The position numbers and the translations under genes were made by a program. The notes beneath the pieces were generated by a model. That model searched no databases and was not told where the DNA came from. It saw only the letters and a list, made by a program, of their open reading frames with translations. Positions 59,801 to 64,000 of a stretch of 64,000 nt of DNA are shown in pieces (position 1 is the first letter of the stretch; each line of letters begins with the position of its first letter). This DNA comes from Prunus persica (Eukaryota > Streptophyta > Magnoliopsida > Rosales > Rosaceae): the NCBI RefSeq assembly GCF_000346465.2, contig NC_034015.1, forward strand, positions 945,519 through 1,009,518, given 5' to 3'.

Positions 59801-62163
59801 TTAATTCTCGCAAGTGCACGAACCGTTTATAGTATAGCTTATGTAAATACGAGGTCGATCCCACGGAGAATGGTAACTTGGTTCCAAGTTAAATTACTTA
59901 TAATGCTAGAAAAACATAGAACAAAGAAACTGACTAACTAGCTAAAGGCATGGTCGAATTCAACAATGCCTCTTGCTAATTACTCAAGGTCTAGGACAGA
60001 ATCCTAGCACCACACACGCACTCGAAATGGGGGGTTTTGTTGAAAAATAAAAACAAGAAAGTGAAATGAAAGTGCTCGAAATTAAACACTGGCAGCAATC
60101 AACAAGTTGTGAAACAATGATTGAGAGGTGTTAGAGCCTTGGAATCTGCCACTAGTCTTCCTATCCAAGTTATGAATGCATAGAAATTGACTCAAGCTTC
60201 ATCAACAATAGATTATCGCATACAAGCCTATGGTATCTAGGTGCAGGATGCATCATTCTCCTAAGGCATGTGATTGTGCATGGTATCTACACAGCACGTG
60301 ATCTCTAATATGCAACCTAAGCATGGTATCTACTTAGAATAAAGCATACAAGAGTCATTAAGCTCCTTGAGAATATGATAATCACACAAGTCCTAGAACA
60401 TGGTATCTGTCCTAGTCAACCTATGGTTGTTAACCCCTTGAATGATTCTTAGGCCATTCATGTGTTGCTTGTGAAAGGAGAGTAGAATTGGTGAATCTAA
60501 ACCCCTTCCCAACCTGTGCTAGATGCATAAAATCCTAGTTAGCTACTCCAAGAAAACATACATCAAGCACATAATAAACTGGAGATTAACAACTTGATAA
60601 TAAAAGCAAGGAAATCAATTAACTAAATCATCCATAACATTGAATATTCATGACTAGGGCTTCATCCTAAGCCCTAACTAAATGGATTAGTTAGACATAA
60701 CTATGAACACAGAAAATAAGAAATACATAGATAGGATAAAGAGAGGAGAAGAACTAGATGATGGCAGCAAGGAAGTTCCCAGGACAGCTCCAAGCTCCCT
60801 TGACAGCTCCAAGCTCCCTTCTCTCTTTGTGGTGAATCTGAATGTGTGTATGAGAGTAATGGATGAAGTGAATGTGTGTGTCTGCCCTCCCTCTTTGAAT
60901 GAGTGTGCAACTCTCTATTTATAGAGTGCAATTTCGTGCTCCCCTTTGGCTGGTGAAACACACCTCTCTTAGCTGCTCCCAATTGCCTAAGCTGCCCAAT
61001 AAATGCCAACTTTTCCAGCTGCCCAATAAATGCTTTGGTGGACTTTTCTTGGTTTCTTTATGGAAAGCTTGACTTTTGTTCATCTTTTTGACTCCCATAC
61101 TGATTTGTCTCCCATGTGTAGCCTACCAGAATTCCTGGAAAATGGTCCTTGATTTGTGCAGACAAGATCCCCATAATTAAGCATGCCATGTTTTGCTCCT
61201 TTTTGACTTCCATAGCTAATATGCCTCCCTAATTTGCTCAACATGTCAGGTCCAAAGTCAAATAATGCTGAAGTAAGGCACATGGCTCAAGGGAGGTGTG
61301 GAGCACAAGGCTCACCAGCTGGCAGCTACATATTAAAATCCTCCTAGAGCATGGTTCAGTGTTTGACAGGCTAAGGACTCTAGTTATCATTAATTGGGCT
61401 GAAATTTGGATATGTTATACTAGACACCCATAAGAAACAACTTCTGTGAAGCATGTCTCCTCATCCAAGCAGTGTAGGTTGCTGAAATGAGGCCAGCAAG
61501 ATGACCCACGAATTTGGACTGACAAGGAGTGTGGCCCAAATTGGTTCTGTCATTAAGCTCATATTCCTCTTGTGCCAATCAACCCTTAACATGCATGAAT
61601 TGTATCAAATGTGATCCCCTTGCTGTCCTAACCTACAAAACACACAAACATAGGTAAGAGACTCAAAATAAAGAGAAACTAAACAAAATTACTAAGCAAA
61701 GAAGGCATGCAAACGTTTGAAATTATGACCTTATCACCGATAACTTCGTGTACTTTCTACAACCAGGGTACACTGGTTGATCTCCATCCCCAATCACATT
61801 GGCAAACTCATACGGATCGGAACCAAAATCACCAAAATCATTATCATCCATATCAATTTCTTCAGACACAAAACTGTACCTACTATGGCCATCATCTTCT
61901 TCAACATTTCTACTAGCATTAGTAGTTGCTTCCCAAGGTTCTCCGTGAAATGTCCAATTCTTATAGCTTTGGTCAATTCCATTAAAGTATAAGTGATCCC
62001 TTATAATTCCAACCCCAAACAACTTCAAATTAACACATTTAACACATGGACAACGGATATGTGTTGTAGTTAGAAGATTTTCTACAGCAAAGTTCAAAAA
62101 TGCTTCCACCCCAAACTCATATGCCTTCGATCTTCTATCCGAGTGCATCCATGACTTATCCAT
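56826..62163 (-). pseudogene. TNP2-type CACTA transposase, split by a solo LTR
   Basis: Cuts and joins CACTA ends. On the minus strand: ATG 62163 opens a Transpos_assoc domain (MDKSWMHSDRRS, CPCVKC) that reads to KYTKLS at about 61738. The solo LTR 59752-61736 follows. The frame then resumes (KLYNLKAKHGMSD, CPNDCILYRKEY, CPTCGISRWK) through the Transposase_21 core (HAARKSIDGQMSHPADSPSW, SICGDDT, LDVMHIEKNVCDSIIGTLL) and DUF4218 (ICAKTVDV, FDIMVHLVVHLVREV) to 57762. Exons 57663-57558 and 57470-56826 (DUF4216: PLYRSYLIKGIKFN) complete it, with GT-AG introns. Apart from the insertion the frame is remarkably open over about 1050 codons, so the element may have been active until recently. Confidence 0.9.
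59752..61736 (-). mobile_element. solo LTR inserted in the TNP2 coding exon
   Basis: Starts TGTTGAGCC, ends TTATCA, and is flanked by a perfect 5-bp duplication CCGAT (59747-59751 and 61737-61741). On the minus strand it contains a TATA box (CTATAAATAG, about 60915) and the block 'gtgggatcgacctcgtattt' near its end, common at the 3' end of plant gypsy LTRs. No internal coding region and no second LTR copy, so it is a solo LTR of about 2 kb. Frame counting shows it lies within one exon, not in an intron. Confidence 0.85.
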
Positions 62164-63240
62164 CTCCGACACTATAACCTATTATCTATAATAAAGTGAA
62201 AATACAGGCAATGACCATCACTATAGCAGATTATACAAAGATCTAATAGCAAGTAATACACAACAGAGATGACGGGTTTTAAACAAAAACAGACGTATTT
62301 GGCATATATAGACGACGGATTTTCAACAGACGTCGTCTAATATAAGTAATACAAACGATGGTTTATGAAAAAACCGTCGTGTATAAGTAATACAACGACG
62401 GTTTTTTCATAAACCGTCGTGTAATCGTCGTCGTATGCCTAAAAAGGCGTCGTGTCTGAGTTTATTTTCAAGAACCCAAAACCCATTAAGAACACAACAT
62501 ATATATGAAACCAAGCAAGAAACCAACATATACATGAAACCAAGCATGAAAACAATAAATCCATTCCCAATTCAACATAACATAGGGTGATTAAATGCAT
62601 AGATAAGTGTTGTAATAGAATCAAGTCTGTTTTTGTTCTTACTAATCCATGAACCCATTAAACATAAAATCCATGAACCCATTAAACAGAAAATCCATGA
62701 ACCGATACCTATAAGCACATTATTAACAGATCGCAAAGCATATACCTAAAACTCTTTAACAAAACAAGCAAGAAACCAACATATACATGAAACCAAGCAT
62801 GAAAACAATAAATCCATTCCCAATTCAACATAACATAGGGTGATTAAAAGATCCGACAAATTAAAACCATTCCCAATTCAACATAACAGATATGTAATCC
62901 ATGAACCCATTAACATAAAATTCATGAACCCATTAAACAGAAAATCCATGAACCCATACCTATAAGCACATTATTAACAGATCGCAAAGCATATACCTAA
63001 AACCCTTTAACAAAACAACCTAATATCATTCAATGAATTTACAAGGGGAAGATAGGGTTTGTACTTACAGGTTGGACGAGCTCACAGATTCGACGGAGCC
63101 TGGAGAGTGCAACTTTTAATTAGAGCAGAAGTGAGAGAGCGAATGTTATGTTGCGCGAAATCTGAAAATTTTAGGGTTCAGAGTTAGAAGTATAAGAATA
63201 AGAGCCAAATATAAAAAAATTTAGGGTACACGAAAATTTT
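62164..63240. repeat. CACTA upstream region: CGTCG hairpins and a direct duplication of about 250 bp
   Basis: 62270-62460 contains inverted pairs such as 'acgacggttttttcataaac' against 'ggtttatgaaaaaaccgtcg'. 62500-62760 and 62755-63010 are diverged direct copies ('atacatgaaaccaagcatga', 'aacccattaaacagaaaatcc', 'ttattaacagatcgcaaagc'). This is probably the transposase promoter and leader region. No coding sequence seen. Confidence 0.65.
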
Positions 63241-64000
63241 TAGAGCGCGCGCTCTTTAAAACGTCGAAAGAAAAACCATGGCGAAAGTTCTACAAGAACC
63301 GACGTAAATGTAATATTCCACGACGAAAACACTGAACGTAACGCCGTTTATTTTGACGTTCATTTTTCGGATTAATTTTAAATTTATTTTGAATATTTTG
63401 ATATAAAGACGACTGAAAAACCACGTCGAAGTTAAGAAATTGAAAACGTTGTAAATTATAATAGACGACTTACATATTAAAATGACGTCGTTTAAAGTGG
63501 AAACCATGTCGGATATTTTATTGCACGACGTAACATATGTATTCCACGACTCAACCACCGTCGTTAACAATTAATACGCTAAACCCTTAAAACTAAATTA
63601 TATAATTTTAAAAATTAAGTTTATAAAAGGGTTTATGGTTTTACAGCCTAATATATACCCTATACTACCCAAAAATTATACTTTAAAAATAAACCCCAAT
63701 AAATAACAACCCGAATCTCTAAACCCTAGACTCTAAACCCTAAACCATAAAACTAGAAGTGATTTTATGATTCATCAAAACAATTTTGTTTTGGATGGTC
63801 ATTTTAAATTTTTGTTATTCAAAATGAATTTTTTCAAGGTTTAGGGGGAAGAAAATATATCAATGACTTCATAGGAGTTGACTTTGCATTTTTCTGATTT
63901 ATTTTAAATTTATTTTGAATATTTTGATATAAAAATAATAAAATATTCTTATCACAACAACAAACCACGTCGGTGTTAATAAATTTTAGACGTTGTAAAT
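63241..64000. repeat. CGTCG-rich subterminal region of the second CACTA element
   Basis: Repeated CGTCG/CGACG motifs at 63261, 63300, 63319, 63428, 63487, 63527, 63550 and 63968, interrupted by an AT-rich block with 'aaccctaaaccataaaac'. 'attttaaatttattttgaatatttt' occurs twice (about 63375 and 63902). The terminus itself is outside the window. Confidence 0.6.

Larger units (their letters stand above)
55216..64000 (-). mobile_element. second CACTA (En/Spm) element, autonomous type, right end beyond the window
   Basis: Starts CACTACTACAAAAAA at 55216. CGTCG/CGACG-rich subterminal repeats run to about 56760, and again at 62270-62460 and 63260-64000. Between them is a TNP2-type transposase gene on the minus strand. 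The opposite terminus is not within the window, so the element exceeds 8.8 kb, of which 1985 bp is an inserted solo LTR. It shares terminus and motif with the element at 53309. Confidence 0.82.

Noticed and set aside
59742..61737. Intron of the TNP2 gene
   Set aside because: A GT...AG pair can be found, but it puts the exons out of frame. TG...CA ends with CCGAT duplications and an in-frame join fit an insertion.
1..64000. tRNA, rRNA or other structured RNA genes
   Set aside because: No cloverleaf or rRNA-like conserved core noticed on reading. The tRNA-like match near 34255 is only a retrotransposon primer site.

Overview
This is eukaryotic nuclear DNA from a flowering plant, almost certainly a eudicot. 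Evidence: GT-AG introns, plant gene families (GPI-anchored pepsin-like protease, GH3 beta-glucosidase, MCTP-type C2 protein) and plant transposon classes (Ty1/copia, Ty3/gypsy LTRs, MULE, hAT, PIF/Harbinger-like, CACTA, endogenous caulimovirid). The species cannot be fixed from sequence alone; a Rosaceae-like genome is only a guess. Nothing looks bacterial, and no rRNA, tRNA or CRISPR array was seen.

Layout. 1-3.1 kb: a possible first coding exon of a minus-strand gene (ATG at 80) with a duplicated upstream intron, then a Harbinger-like non-autonomous element (2143-3115). 3.6-8.6 kb: the one gene that reads as intact, a ten-exon, 472-residue aspartic protease on the minus strand; a broken copia polyprotein lies antisense in its third intron. 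8.65-15.1 kb: an MCTP C2-domain fragment fused to a 5'-truncated GH3 beta-glucosidase, followed by a second GH3 copy that has only the first exons. Both GH3 copies are broken. 16.0-17.6 kb: a hAT element with a near-perfect 8-bp target duplication.

18.2-28.9 kb is nested: TATTGC-rich repeat arms that are partly inverted hold a gypsy-type LTR (18910-27025); that LTR holds a long-TIR MULE-like element (20923-25580); and that element holds a rearranged endogenous pararetrovirus bounded by TA microsatellites. 29.3-34.5 kb is a young, nearly complete copia element (234-bp LTRs differing at 2 sites, target duplication AGAAT) disabled by two stop codons and itself inserted in another viral remnant. 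35.8-38.9 kb is a solo gypsy LTR with target duplication AAAGA and a 96-bp minisatellite. 39.1-44.5 kb is a MULE with a decayed MuDR-type transposase gene and a convergent GRF zinc-finger gene.

44.6-53.3 kb is a mixture of RNase H scraps, MITEs, LTR pieces and a decayed copia element. 53.3-64 kb holds two CACTA elements of one CGTCG-rich family. The first carries a captured fragment of the 26S proteasome subunit RPN6. The second carries a TNP2 transposase gene split by a solo LTR (59752-61736, target duplication CCGAT) and runs off the window.

There is no operon-like logic. The window is a gene-poor insertion hot spot in which insertion order can be read from nesting and target-site duplications. 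The most unusual items are the virus-in-MULE-in-LTR nest, the CACTA-captured RPN6 fragment, the GRF gene carried by the MULE, and the MCTP-GH3 chimeric junction.
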